Source: Pontibacter mangrovi (GTDB lineage: Bacteria > Bacteroidota > Bacteroidia > Cytophagales > Hymenobacteraceae). Taken from it: a stretch of 64,000 nt of DNA. The stretch lies in assembly GCF_006385705.1 (NCBI RefSeq), contig NZ_VFRQ01000001.1:682001-746000 (forward strand). Reading direction: 5' to 3'. Position 1 is the stretch's first letter. The number at the start of each line of letters is the position of its first letter. Shown here one piece after another: positions 17,978 to 26,391 of this stretch. The translations under genes were made by a program, and so were the position numbers. The notes beneath the pieces were generated by a model. The model had not been told where the DNA came from. It worked only from the letters and a program-made list of their open reading frames with translations, and ran no database searches.

Positions 17978-18397
17978 ATGGATAAAAACAATGATACGGT
18001 AGAGCGGGTAAAACAGTGGTGCAAAAACACCATGATCGATTACCTGGGCATCGAAATAACCGAAGTGGGGGCTGATTACCTCTGCGGCAAAATGCCCGTG
18101 GACCAGCGCACGCACCAGCCCATGGGCCTGTTGCACGGCGGTGCCTCGGTGGTGCTGGCCGAGTCGCTGGCAAGTATGGGCGCGGCCCTGCAGGTGGACC
18201 TAACAAAAAAAGCCTGCGTGGGTTTAGAAATAAACGCCAACCATTTGCGCAGCGCCCGCGAAGGCTGGGTCTACGGCAAGGCCACCCCGATTCATGTGGG
18301 CCGCAGCACGCAGGTCTGGGAAACCAGGATAACGGATGAGGAGGGCGCCCTGGTGTGCATCAGCCGCATGACGGTGGCTATTATCGATAAAAAATAA
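17978..18397 (+). CDS. PaaI-type hotdog thioesterase, probable DHNA-CoA thioesterase
   Basis: 139 residues from the ATG at 17978. A much longer frame exists upstream but overlaps the divergent phosphatase gene and has no family match. The hotdog core has HQPMGLLHGGASVVLAESLAS (about 43-63), with the HGG motif that binds the thioester carbonyl, and the GLEINANHLRSAREG strand. It is the first gene of a menF-menD-menE cluster, so the likely job is hydrolysis of 1,4-dihydroxy-2-naphthoyl-CoA in menaquinone synthesis (MenI). The family is certain; the exact substrate is inferred from neighbours. Confidence 0.85.
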   Translation: MDKNNDTVERVKQWCKNTMIDYLGIEITEVGADYLCGKMPVDQRTHQPMGLLHGGASVVLAESLASMGAALQVDLTKKACVGLEINANHLRSAREGWVYGKATPIHVGRSTQVWETRITDEEGALVCISRMTVAIIDKK

Positions 18398-18427
18398 CGC
18401 TGGCTATACTTGCCAGAAGGAGAGAAA

Positions 18428-19600
18428 ATGATGGGTGACACTACCCAAAACCATACATTAGAACAGATCTTTGGGGCAGCCATCGCCGGTCAAAAGGCGG
18501 TGGCTGTCTGGCGACTGCCCCTTTCTCAAAAAGTGCAGGCTTGCATGCAGTTGGGCCAGCAGTATACTACCGGGCAGCCGCAACTGGAGGCCAGCCCCTT
18601 TGGCTTTTTCTTCTGCCCTTTTCAGGTTTCGGCTCAGGAACAGAACATCTTTATTAAAGGCGATCTATACTTTGACGGCGAAAAGCTAGCGCCTGCCGCC
18701 GATGCCCCGGAGAAGCAGCTGCAGGAGTTTTATACCTTGCTGCAGGCCCCACCAAGTATAAATGGCTGGCATACTTCTGCTAACCTGGAAAATCATACTT
18801 TCCAGACGGAGCAGGGCTTTATGAGGGCGGTGGAAAAAGCGGTAGAGGCCATACAGGCCGAGCAAATGGAGAAGGTGGTGCTGTCGAGGAACAGCCTGCA
18901 GGCGCTGCCGGAGAACTTCTCTCCTGTTGCCGCTTTCCAGGCCATGGCTGATGCCTACCCGAGGGCTTTTGTGTCGCTGGTGTCGGTGCCGGGCGTGGGT
19001 ACCTGGATGGGCGCCTCGCCGGAGATTCTGGTCAGTATAAATGAGCAGCAGGAGTTTCATACGGTGGCGCTGGCCGGCACGCAAACCGCCGTTGAGAATG
19101 TGGCCGATGCCATCTGGCGACAAAAGGAGATTGAGGAACAGGCCATGGTAGAGCGTTACATCCTGAGTTGCTTTAAAAAGCTGCGCCTCCGCGAGTACAC
19201 CGAGGTAGGCCCTAAAACCATAAAAGCCGGCAACCTGATGCACCTGCGCACTGATTTCAAGGTGAACCTGAAAGTCGTGCACTTCCCGACGTTGGGCACC
19301 GATATGCTGGAGCTGTTGCACCCTACCTCGGCAGTTTGCGGACTGCCCAAGGAGCCAGCGCTGCAATTTATACTTGCCCACGAAGGCTACAACCGCAGCT
19401 ACTACAGCGGCTACCTGGGTCCCGTAAACAGCACCAGCGGCTCGCACCTGTACGTGAACCTGCGCTGCATGCAACTGCAGCAGCACGAAGCCAACCTATA
19501 CGCCGGCGCCGGCATCACCGAGGGCTCAAACCCCCAAAGGGAGTGGCAGGAAACGCAGCACAAGATGCAGACGATGGGGAAAATCCTGTCGGAATATTAA
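18428..19600 (+). CDS. menF: Isochorismate synthase
   Basis: 390 residues from the ATG at 18428, which has an AAGGAG site about 6 bases upstream; a TTG at 18410 is less likely. Chorismate-binding-family motifs are present: KVVLSRN (about 150), TVALAGTQ (about 209), VGPKTIKAGNLMHL, HPTSAVCGLPK (about 296) and YAGAGITEGSNPQREW with the metal-binding glutamates. It converts chorismate to isochorismate, the first step of menaquinone synthesis. The menaquinone rather than siderophore role rests on the next gene, menD. Confidence 0.93.
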   Translation: MMGDTTQNHTLEQIFGAAIAGQKAVAVWRLPLSQKVQACMQLGQQYTTGQPQLEASPFGFFFCPFQVSAQEQNIFIKGDLYFDGEKLAPAADAPEKQLQEFYTLLQAPPSINGWHTSANLENHTFQTEQGFMRAVEKAVEAIQAEQMEKVVLSRNSLQALPENFSPVAAFQAMADAYPRAFVSLVSVPGVGTWMGASPEILVSINEQQEFHTVALAGTQTAVENVADAIWRQKEIEEQAMVERYILSCFKKLRLREYTEVGPKTIKAGNLMHLRTDFKVNLKVVHFPTLGTDMLELLHPTSAVCGLPKEPALQFILAHEGYNRSYYSGYLGPVNSTSGSHLYVNLRCMQLQQHEANLYAGAGITEGSNPQREWQETQHKMQTMGKILSEY

Positions 19601-19605
19601 TTTTG

Positions 19606-19768
19606 AATGAGTGGATGAGTGACTGAGTGAATGTTTGGAAAACATAGAGCGAAATTTTGTTTCCGTCTTCACATAAACTTGAAAGCATGTATGTTTTGTC
19701 ATTCATCATCGGAAGTATAAATTACTTTTTAGCATTCACTCATTCACACAACCACTAATTCACTCATT
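19606..19768. repeat. Inverted GAGTGAATG / CATTCACTC simple repeats between menF and menD
   Basis: Several copies of GAGTGA/GATGAG at about 19606-19632 face copies of CATTCACTC at about 19733-19768. The spacer could fold into a long imperfect stem. It may slow or split the transcript between menF and menD, or be only a simple-sequence expansion. Confidence 0.5.
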
Positions 19769-21478
19769 ATGACTCTACAGGCCGTTGTAAATATTGCTGA
19801 GATTTGTGCCCAGAAAAGCGTGGAGCAGGTGGTGCTGTCGCCGGGCTCGCGCTGCGCGCCGCTGACGATTGCCTTTGCCCGCCACCCGAAGTTTATGGTG
19901 CGCACCGTGAGCGACGAGCGTGCGGCCGCTTTCATAGCCCTGGGCATGGCGCAGACAACAGGCAAACCGACGGTGCTGATTTGTACCTCCGGCACGGCCG
20001 CGCTCAACTATGCCCCTGCCGTGGCGGAAGCATACTTTCAGCAGGTACCCTTGCTTATCCTCAGCGCCGACCGCCCACCCGAGTGGGTCGACCAACTCGA
20101 CGGGCAGACGATACGGCAACAAAACCTATTCGGGCAGCATAGCAAGCACAGCTATACTTTCCCTGCTGATCTCTCCCACCCCGATGCCGTGTGGCATAGC
20201 GAGCGCATGGTATCAGAGGCCTTGAACGAGTCCACAAGTTTTCCTGCCGGACCAGTGCATATCAACGTGCCGCTGCGTGAGCCATTCTACCCTGCCCCGG
20301 ACGAGGAACTGAAGTATAACAAGCAGGTGAAGGTGATCCGGGAGGAGCCGCAGCAGTATGCCCTAAGCCAGATGCAGGCCCTGAAGCTACAGGAGGAGAT
20401 CCTGAAGTATAGAAAGGTACTGGTGCTAGCCGGGCAAAACCAGCAGAATGAGGCGCTATTAGCAAGCGTCCGCACGTTTGCCGATACCACAGGCACCGTG
20501 GTAGTTGGCGATACTATCAGCAACACCCACAGCATTCCGAAAGCAGTGCGGCACCAGGATGTCATCTTTGCCAACACCGACCCGGAGCAGCTGGCAAAGC
20601 TGCAGCCCGACCTGCTCATCACCTTTGGCAAGTCCATCATCTCCAAAGCCCTGAAACTGTACCTGCGCAAGTATAAACCGAAGGCCCACTGGCACCTGCA
20701 GCCAGCCGGCCAGGTGGCCGACACGTTTCAGGCGCTTACCAAAATCGTGCGCTGCGCCCCGCAGAGCTTTTTCACAACCATGGCCGGCAGCACGCGTGCC
20801 GACAGTAACTTTGCCTCAGCGTGGGCCGCTGCCGACAAAGCAGCCGCAGCATTCCTGCAGCAATATACTTTGGAAGCTCCTTACAGCGAATTACCGATTG
20901 TGGCGCGCGTGCTGCAGCAGCTACCGCAGAAAAGCAACCTGCACCTGGCCAACTCCATGTCGGTGCGCTACGCTAATATTGTAGGGCTACAGCCAAAGCA
21001 GCAGGTGGAAGTATACGCCAACCGCGGCACCAGCGGCATCGACGGCAGCACCGGCACCGCCGTTGGCTGCGCCCTCACCAGCCCCGGCATCACTACCCTC
21101 CTCACCGGTGATCTGGCCTTTTTCTACGACCGCAACGGCCTGTGGCACAATTACCTGCCGCAGAACCTGCGCATCGTGCTGCTCAACAACCACGCCGGCG
21201 GCATTTTCCGCCTGATTGACGGGCCAAGGCAGCAGCCGGAACTGGCGCCATACTTTGAAACGCAACAGGCCCTGAACGCAGAGAATACCGCCCGCGATTT
21301 CGGGATGAAGTATACTTCTGTGCAAAGCATGGAGGAGCTGGAGCAGGCTTTGCCAAACTTCTTTTCCGCAGCGGCAGGCGCCGGCATCCTGGAGATTTTT
21401 ACCGACAGCGCCGCCAACGGCGAGGCGTTTGAAATATACCGGCAAGCGGTGCGCAGCCTAAGGCTTCCGGAGGCGTAA
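19769..21478 (+). CDS. menD: 2-succinyl-5-enolpyruvyl-6-hydroxy-3-cyclohexene-1-carboxylate synthase
   Basis: 569 residues, the normal length. A thiamine-diphosphate enzyme: LSPGSRCAPLTIAFARHP (about 22-39) with the MenD SPGSR signature, the catalytic-glutamate region DERAAAFIALGMA (about 50-62), and the ThDP/Mg motif GDLAFFYDRNGLWHN...LLNNHAGGIF (about 450-490). It joins isochorismate and 2-oxoglutarate to give SEPHCHC. It is cotranscribed or nearly so with menF. Confidence 0.95.
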   Translation: MTLQAVVNIAEICAQKSVEQVVLSPGSRCAPLTIAFARHPKFMVRTVSDERAAAFIALGMAQTTGKPTVLICTSGTAALNYAPAVAEAYFQQVPLLILSADRPPEWVDQLDGQTIRQQNLFGQHSKHSYTFPADLSHPDAVWHSERMVSEALNESTSFPAGPVHINVPLREPFYPAPDEELKYNKQVKVIREEPQQYALSQMQALKLQEEILKYRKVLVLAGQNQQNEALLASVRTFADTTGTVVVGDTISNTHSIPKAVRHQDVIFANTDPEQLAKLQPDLLITFGKSIISKALKLYLRKYKPKAHWHLQPAGQVADTFQALTKIVRCAPQSFFTTMAGSTRADSNFASAWAAADKAAAAFLQQYTLEAPYSELPIVARVLQQLPQKSNLHLANSMSVRYANIVGLQPKQQVEVYANRGTSGIDGSTGTAVGCALTSPGITTLLTGDLAFFYDRNGLWHNYLPQNLRIVLLNNHAGGIFRLIDGPRQQPELAPYFETQQALNAENTARDFGMKYTSVQSMEELEQALPNFFSAAAGAGILEIFTDSAANGEAFEIYRQAVRSLRLPEA

Positions 21479-21541
21479 AGCTCTTCCCGAAACTGACCAA
21501 TACGAACTGCTTCCGTGCGGCTACACCGCAATTAAGCTGCC

Positions 21542-21549
21542 TATTTTTG
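21542..21549 (+). promoter_or_regulatory. -7 box TATTTTTG upstream of the first DoxX-like gene
   Basis: Exact TAnnTTTG match, 62 bases upstream of the ATG at 21612. No -33 element was recognised. Confidence 0.4.
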
Positions 21550-21611
21550 CCCGATTAAGTTTGTAAGGCGTATATAGATATAGAAGCATGTATCACTTAA
21601 TGCATAGTGCC

Positions 21612-22076
21612 ATGAATCTCACACACGCCTTACGCCAATCCGGCTACCGCAACAGCGCCGGAAACCCTGTCTGGATGGACGCCCTCCGCATACTTTTAGG
21701 GATTTTTCTGTTCGTGAAGGGCATCCTGTTCCTCGAGTACAATAGCGAAGTATTTTATACCTTCAGCCAAAACCAGGACCTGATCAGCCTCCAAAAGGCA
21801 CCCCTGATGACCAGCTTAGTGCATATCATCGGCGGGCTTATGATCATCTTCGGTTTTCTTACCCGCTTGGCGCTCCTTTGCCAGATACCGGTGGTGCTGG
21901 GCGCGGTGCTGCTGGTTAACGGGCAGCGGGGCCTGTTCCTGGAGAATACCGAACTGTGGGTGTCGCTGGCGGTGTTTAGCCTGCTGCTCTTTTTTATGGT
22001 GATGGGCCCTGGGCGCTACTCCGTAGACAACCTGGTGCTGCGCCCAAAACGGCCTTCGCCCCCAGCTAATCCATAA
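21612..22076 (+). CDS. DoxX-like membrane protein, copy 1
   Basis: 154 residues from the ATG at 21612. This start is preferred over one 24 bases upstream because the neighbouring paralogue also starts MNLTH. Four hydrophobic segments with the DoxX/DoxD pattern: a first helix with DALRILLGIFLFVKGILFL, a second with HIIGGLMIIFGFLTRLA, then ENTELWVSLAVFSLLLFF and GRYSVDNL near the C-terminus. DoxX relatives include thiosulfate:quinone oxidoreductase subunits and many membrane proteins of unknown role. Here it sits in a menaquinone-synthesis cluster, so a quinone-linked role is possible but not shown. Confidence 0.8.
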   Translation: MNLTHALRQSGYRNSAGNPVWMDALRILLGIFLFVKGILFLEYNSEVFYTFSQNQDLISLQKAPLMTSLVHIIGGLMIIFGFLTRLALLCQIPVVLGAVLLVNGQRGLFLENTELWVSLAVFSLLLFFMVMGPGRYSVDNLVLRPKRPSPPANP

Positions 22077-22234
22077 CAGGAAATGGTGCCCTTTTCAAGC
22101 GGAAGAACCTGCTGATGTTCGCATCTGCTCGACCGGTAAAATACGACCAAAAAATTGCACTAATATATGTCCGATTCGTGGCTGCACTCGTTTAATTAAG
22201 TAATAACTTATTTGTTCCACTTAATTGTAAAGCC

Positions 22235-22690
22235 ATGAACCTGACACACGACATGCACCGCGTAGAGCACTGGGCCAACACCCACCATCCGGCCTGGTTG
22301 GATGTACTAAGGGTTGCCTTAGGGGTATTCCTGATGGTGAAGGGCTTTATGTTCATCCAAGACACACAAGCACTTCTGAGCATCATGAATAAAAGCCAGT
22401 TTCCATGGGTATCCATAGGGCTGGCGCATTATGTTGCCTTTGCGCACCTGGTTGGCGGGTTGTTGATTGCCCTCGGGCTGATTACCCGCATTGCCATCCT
22501 GTTTCAGCTGCCCATTCTGTTAGGCGCTGTTTTCTTCATTAACCCGGACCGGGGCTTTTATTCGGAGAACACCGAGCTTTGGTCCTCTATCATTGTGCTG
22601 CTTCTGCTCATCTTTTTCCTTGTTTTCGGCTCCGGCCGCTACTCCATAGACCGGCTCATCCGCAACCCCGACAAAGACTGGCTGTATTAA
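22235..22690 (+). CDS. DoxX-like membrane protein, copy 2
   Basis: 151 residues, clearly a tandem paralogue of the previous gene: the same MNLTH start, a matching helix DVLRVALGVFLMVKGFMFI, HLVGGLLIALGLITRIAILFQLP, ENTELWSSI and GSGRYSIDRL. Four transmembrane segments. The two copies are separated by 158 bases, differ throughout and share the ENTELW motif, so the duplication is not recent. Biochemical role unknown; see copy 1. Confidence 0.8.
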   Translation: MNLTHDMHRVEHWANTHHPAWLDVLRVALGVFLMVKGFMFIQDTQALLSIMNKSQFPWVSIGLAHYVAFAHLVGGLLIALGLITRIAILFQLPILLGAVFFINPDRGFYSENTELWSSIIVLLLLIFFLVFGSGRYSIDRLIRNPDKDWLY

Positions 22691-22728
22691 GGAAGCAGCA
22701 CCTAATTTACTGCCATTAACCTCTCAGG

Positions 22729-22770
22729 GCAGGCACAAGTATAAAAACCTTTGCCTGCTTTGTTTTTTTT
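22729..22770 (+). terminator. Rho-independent terminator after the DoxX-like pair
   Basis: Seven-base stem GCAGGCA / TGCCTGC (22729-22735 and 22752-22758) followed by TTTGTTTTTTTT. It separates the DoxX-like pair from menE, which must then have its own promoter. Confidence 0.85.
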
Positions 22771-22836
22771 ACGGCCACTTTACCGCATTTTTGCAACGGC
22801 ACCCTTGCCTTTTTTGGTTAACGACGCGCATACTAC

Positions 22837-23949
22837 ATGACAGAGAAATACCTAAGCCTGAACGGAAAAAAGTATTATTACGACGAGATAGCCGCCTACT
22901 CCTTCCGGAACAGCACTCCGCTGAACGGTTATGAGAGCAAAACTTTGGAATTCTGCCGCAGCTGGCTAAACGGCGTGCAGGAGTTCCCGATCCATACTTC
23001 CGGCTCCACGGGCTTGCCCAAAACCATCCAGCTTACGCGCAACCAGCTGGAGGCCAGCGCCCGCCGCACGGTGCAGCTTTTGCACCTCCAGCCCGGCGAT
23101 AGCATGCTGGTGTGCCTGAACACCGAATATATTGCTGGTATGATGATGCTGGTGCGCGGCTTTTTGGCCGACCTGCAGATAACCATTGTAGAGCCGGTGA
23201 GTAATCCGCTGGCGCTCGTGAGCCCGGAGGAGAACTTTGCCTTTGGTTCCTTTGTGCCGATGCAGCTGCACACCATTCTGCAGGAAACACCGGAGCGGAT
23301 ATTGCAGCTGAACCGCATGAAAGGCATACTGGTAGGCGGTGCCCCTGTGACGCCCACGCAGCAGCGCGAGCTGCAGGCCATCAAAGCACCTATCTACCAT
23401 ACCTACGGCATGACCGAAACTGCCTCGCACGTGGCCCTGAGGAAGCTTAACGGCGCTGATGCCGCAGACTATTACAACGTGCTCCGGGACATCGAGGTGG
23501 GACTTGATAAACGCGGCTGCCTCACCATCAAAGGCGACGTAACGAACAACGAACTGCTCGTAACCAACGACATCGTGGAGCTGCTTACCCCCACCCGCTT
23601 CCGCTGGATTGGCCGCGCCGACAACACCATCAACACAGGCGGGGTAAAAGTGCAGACCGAGAAAGTGGAACTGGCCATAGCAGAGGCCTTTGCCGACCTG
23701 ACAGACTCCCCACGCTTTTTCATCGCTCCGCAGCCCGACGAGGTGCTGGGCGATAAGATCGTGCTGGTACTGGAGGGCCATCCGCTGGCACCGGAGGCGG
23801 AGCAGGATGTTTTGCAGCGCTTGCGGCAGCACCTGAAAAAGTTTGAGATGCCGAAAGAAGTATACTATAGCCCTTCCTTTTCGGAGACTGCCACAGGTAA
23901 AGTTTCCAGGCAGCGGACATTGCAGAAAATCGGCCTTCACGCCGACTAA
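22837..23949 (+). CDS. menE: AMP-binding acyl-CoA ligase, probable o-succinylbenzoate-CoA ligase
   Basis: 370 residues, shorter than typical 450-550-residue acyl-CoA synthetases, as in the compact MenE form of Bacteroidota. The AMP-binding P-loop is HTSGSTGLPKT (about 53-63). The second motif is HTYGMTETASHVAL (about 188-201), and the hinge/C-domain has GRADNTINTGGVKVQTEKVE (about 258-277). TGKVSRQ near the C-terminus carries the adenylation lysine. It activates o-succinylbenzoate with CoA in menaquinone synthesis; this depends on the men context. Confidence 0.87.
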   Translation: MTEKYLSLNGKKYYYDEIAAYSFRNSTPLNGYESKTLEFCRSWLNGVQEFPIHTSGSTGLPKTIQLTRNQLEASARRTVQLLHLQPGDSMLVCLNTEYIAGMMMLVRGFLADLQITIVEPVSNPLALVSPEENFAFGSFVPMQLHTILQETPERILQLNRMKGILVGGAPVTPTQQRELQAIKAPIYHTYGMTETASHVALRKLNGADAADYYNVLRDIEVGLDKRGCLTIKGDVTNNELLVTNDIVELLTPTRFRWIGRADNTINTGGVKVQTEKVELAIAEAFADLTDSPRFFIAPQPDEVLGDKIVLVLEGHPLAPEAEQDVLQRLRQHLKKFEMPKEVYYSPSFSETATGKVSRQRTLQKIGLHAD

Positions 23950-24011
23950 TCGACTTTCGGAAAACAGCCCGCTCCCTTGCCCGTACTAGGTAGAAACTAA
24001 CTCCGCACAAG

Positions 24012-24887
24012 ATGAAGAAACAGATACTGACAGGCTTTAGCGCAGTTTTGCTTGCCGCTGTGCTGGCCGGTTGCACGGGCGGCCTGTTCTCTGCCAAAGC
24101 ACCTATGCAGCTCGAAGAAGCATGGGCATCGGACAACACGCTCAAAACACCGGAATCCGCCCTGTTCGACCCGCAGCGCAACGTTATCTACGTCACCAAC
24201 ATGAACCAGACTTCCGAGAAGAACGACGGCGACGGTTTTATATCGGTACTGAACACGGAGGGGGAGACAGAAGAACTATACTGGATTACAGGGCTGAACA
24301 ACCCTGCCGGCATGGCGCTGCACAACAACGTGCTCTACGTGGCAGACAGCGATGAAATTGTGGCGGTATCCACCCAATCCGGAGCGGTGCTAGGCAAGTA
24401 TAAAGCTGAAAAAGCTAAGTTCCTGAACGATGTGGCCGTAGACGACAGCGGCAATGTATACGTTACCGACAGCGAGCAGAACCGCATTTACCTGCTGCGG
24501 AACGGCCGCGTCAGCTCCTGGATAGACAAAACCAAACGCGAAAAGCCTAACGGCATCTTCCTGGAAGGCGACCGCATGGTAGTGGCCTTTATGGGCAGTG
24601 GCAAAGTGCGCCTGCTGGACCCCGGCACCAAAGAGTTCACCGACTGGACCGACGGCATTAAGTCGGCTGACGGCATTGCCAGAACCGGCGACGGAGATTA
24701 CCTCATCTCCAGTTGGGACGGTGAAGTATACTTTGTGAACGACGAAGGCAAGAAATGGCGCCTGCTCGACACCAAGTCGAAGAACGTGAACGCCGCCGAC
24801 ATCAGCTATAACGAGCAGCTCGGCCTGCTGCTGGTGCCTACTTTTAAGGATAATAGAGTAGTGGCTTATAGACTAAGTTCCAGATAA
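24012..24887 (+). CDS. Beta-propeller lipoprotein (SMP-30/NHL-like)
   Basis: 291 residues. Lipoprotein signal ending VLAGC (Cys about 21). The mature part has repeated blades of the type NVIYVTNMN, NVLYVADSDEIV, GNVYVTDSEQNRIYLL and GDGDYLISSWDGEVYFV, the pattern of six-bladed SMP-30/NHL propellers. Probably periplasmic; no catalytic residues can be assigned with confidence. It lies 62 bases after menE on the same strand, but nothing links it to menaquinone synthesis. Confidence 0.8.
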   Translation: MKKQILTGFSAVLLAAVLAGCTGGLFSAKAPMQLEEAWASDNTLKTPESALFDPQRNVIYVTNMNQTSEKNDGDGFISVLNTEGETEELYWITGLNNPAGMALHNNVLYVADSDEIVAVSTQSGAVLGKYKAEKAKFLNDVAVDDSGNVYVTDSEQNRIYLLRNGRVSSWIDKTKREKPNGIFLEGDRMVVAFMGSGKVRLLDPGTKEFTDWTDGIKSADGIARTGDGDYLISSWDGEVYFVNDEGKKWRLLDTKSKNVNAADISYNEQLGLLLVPTFKDNRVVAYRLSSR

Positions 24888-24985
24888 ATGCGTTAAAGAA
24901 CTATACCGTTATAATGTTTGAGGCAAGGCAGCTGCACCGTTACGTGTTAGTTGCCTTCTCATTTTAGCGCAAATACCCTTTTCCG

Positions 24986-25903
24986 ATGAAAATACTGCCT
25001 ACCCTCCACATCCTGAACGGAGATGCCTCTCTGCCTGCTTTTACTGCCGCCAAACTGCCCGGCCAGGTGCTGGTGTGGCGCGAGGTGCTTTCTGAGGGGC
25101 CTGTTTCAAGCCTTTTGCCCCAGTATGAATTCTGGCAGAGGCGACAGGCGTTCATCACCGCTGCCTACGGAGAGTCGGCCGAGGGATACAGAGAAAAAGT
25201 GCTGGATGAGCTGCAGAAACTGGAAGGCCTGGATGCCTTCTTTGAGGTGGTGCTCTGGTTCGACGCTGACCTGATGTGCCAGGTCAACCAGCTTTATGTG
25301 CTGCAGCGCCTGCAAAAAAAGAAGCCTAAAATGGTGTCGATCTGCACGCCGCCTCCAGGAAAAAACATAGCGCTTATGAGTCCTGATGGGCTGTTTGCCC
25401 TGATGGAGCAGCGGCAGCAAGTACCCGAAGAAGAGTTGCGACAAGCCGCCAGCTTATGGCAAGCATACGCCAGCCCCGACCCCATGGCACTTGAGCTTCT
25501 GATGCAGGATTTTGACGTAGCGCTGCCGCACCTCCTGCGGGCGCTGCGCTTGCACCTGCGCCGTTTCCCGGATTGTGCAGATGGACTGAGCCAGCCCGAA
25601 CGGGCACTGCTGCAGCTGATCCAGGAGGGCTGCACATCAGTAAGCGGGCTCATAAAGGAATTTAACCAGCAGGACCCGGGCTATGGCTTCGGGGATGCGC
25701 AGCTACAGCATATTCTGGCACGGTTGCAGCCAGACCTGGTACAGGCTAAAGAGCCGCTCGTGCTTAGTTTCTTTGGGGAGCGGGTGTTGGACGGGATCGC
25801 CTCGTTTACGCCTAAGAAGCGTTGGGTGGGCGGCGTTGAAATAAACGGCAGCTGCCCCTTCTGCTACGACAAAACGCAAAACCGCCTCCGTAAGGACTGC
25901 TGA
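24986..25903 (+). CDS. DUF1835-domain protein
   Basis: 305 residues. It opens with PTLHILNGDASLPAF and LVWREVLSEGPVS, which mark the DUF1835 family; the segment FEVVLWFDADLMCQVNQLYVLQRL (about 85-108) also fits. No signal peptide, so cytoplasmic. The C-terminal part (about 200-290) resembles the family's helical second domain and ends in a CPFC pair. The biochemical function of the family is unknown, and the flanking genes give no clue. Confidence 0.8.
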   Translation: MKILPTLHILNGDASLPAFTAAKLPGQVLVWREVLSEGPVSSLLPQYEFWQRRQAFITAAYGESAEGYREKVLDELQKLEGLDAFFEVVLWFDADLMCQVNQLYVLQRLQKKKPKMVSICTPPPGKNIALMSPDGLFALMEQRQQVPEEELRQAASLWQAYASPDPMALELLMQDFDVALPHLLRALRLHLRRFPDCADGLSQPERALLQLIQEGCTSVSGLIKEFNQQDPGYGFGDAQLQHILARLQPDLVQAKEPLVLSFFGERVLDGIASFTPKKRWVGGVEINGSCPFCYDKTQNRLRKDC

Positions 25904-25963
25904 AGAGTTTGGCACCAAAACTGCAACAGCAAGTGGTATACCTATACTTTAAAAGGAGAAATC

Positions 25964-26338
25964 ATGAAACAAACGTATGCCCTTGTGCTGGCCCTGAGCC
26001 TGCCACTCTTCAGCTTAACCAAAACATTCGCACAACATACTTCATTGCCTGATGCCGCAGCGCAGGCAGGCCACACCACCGAAACGCTATCCGGCATCAA
26101 CATGAAACCTGCCGCCAAGGGTACTTTCCAGCTAGATTTTTCGCAGCAACTGGATGAGAATGCGCTGTTAGAGGTGAAAGACTCTACGGGCAAGCTGGTG
26201 TACCAAAAGCCGGTTAGCATCGCGCATAACCGCAGCGCCTGGCGCTACAACCTGGGCAGGTTAAAACCTGACACTTACCTCATCGAGGTTAAAACCAGCG
26301 ATACCACTTACTGGACAAAGTTTAAAGTGCAGCACTAA
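25964..26338 (+). CDS. Small secreted protein with beta-sandwich C-terminal domain
   Basis: 124 residues. One of the few genes here with a strong ribosome-binding site, AAGGAG at 25953-25958, 5 bases before the ATG. The signal peptide ends at about KTFAQ (residue 24). The mature part has LLEVKDSTGKLVYQKPVS and the closing strand DTYLIEVKTSDTTYWTKFKV, which resembles the fold of type IX secretion sorting domains but is most of the protein rather than a tail. Function unknown. Confidence 0.7.
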   Translation: MKQTYALVLALSLPLFSLTKTFAQHTSLPDAAAQAGHTTETLSGINMKPAAKGTFQLDFSQQLDENALLEVKDSTGKLVYQKPVSIAHNRSAWRYNLGRLKPDTYLIEVKTSDTTYWTKFKVQH

Positions 26339-26350
26339 GATCATCCCTAA

Positions 26351-26391
26351 CTCCTTGCCTCCGGGAAATGCTTCTGGAGGCAAGGAGTTTA
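26351..26391. terminator. Terminator between the small secreted protein and hutG
   Basis: Twelve-base perfect stem CTCCTTGCCTCC / GGAGGCAAGGAG (26351-26362 and 26376-26387), followed by TTTA on the plus strand. It lies between convergent genes. Confidence 0.8.

Noticed and set aside
22966..23940. Open minus-strand frame of 324 codons opposite menE
   Set aside because: It is fully antisense to a clear AMP-binding ligase; long antisense frames are expected at this base composition, and its His/Gln-rich sequence has no motif.
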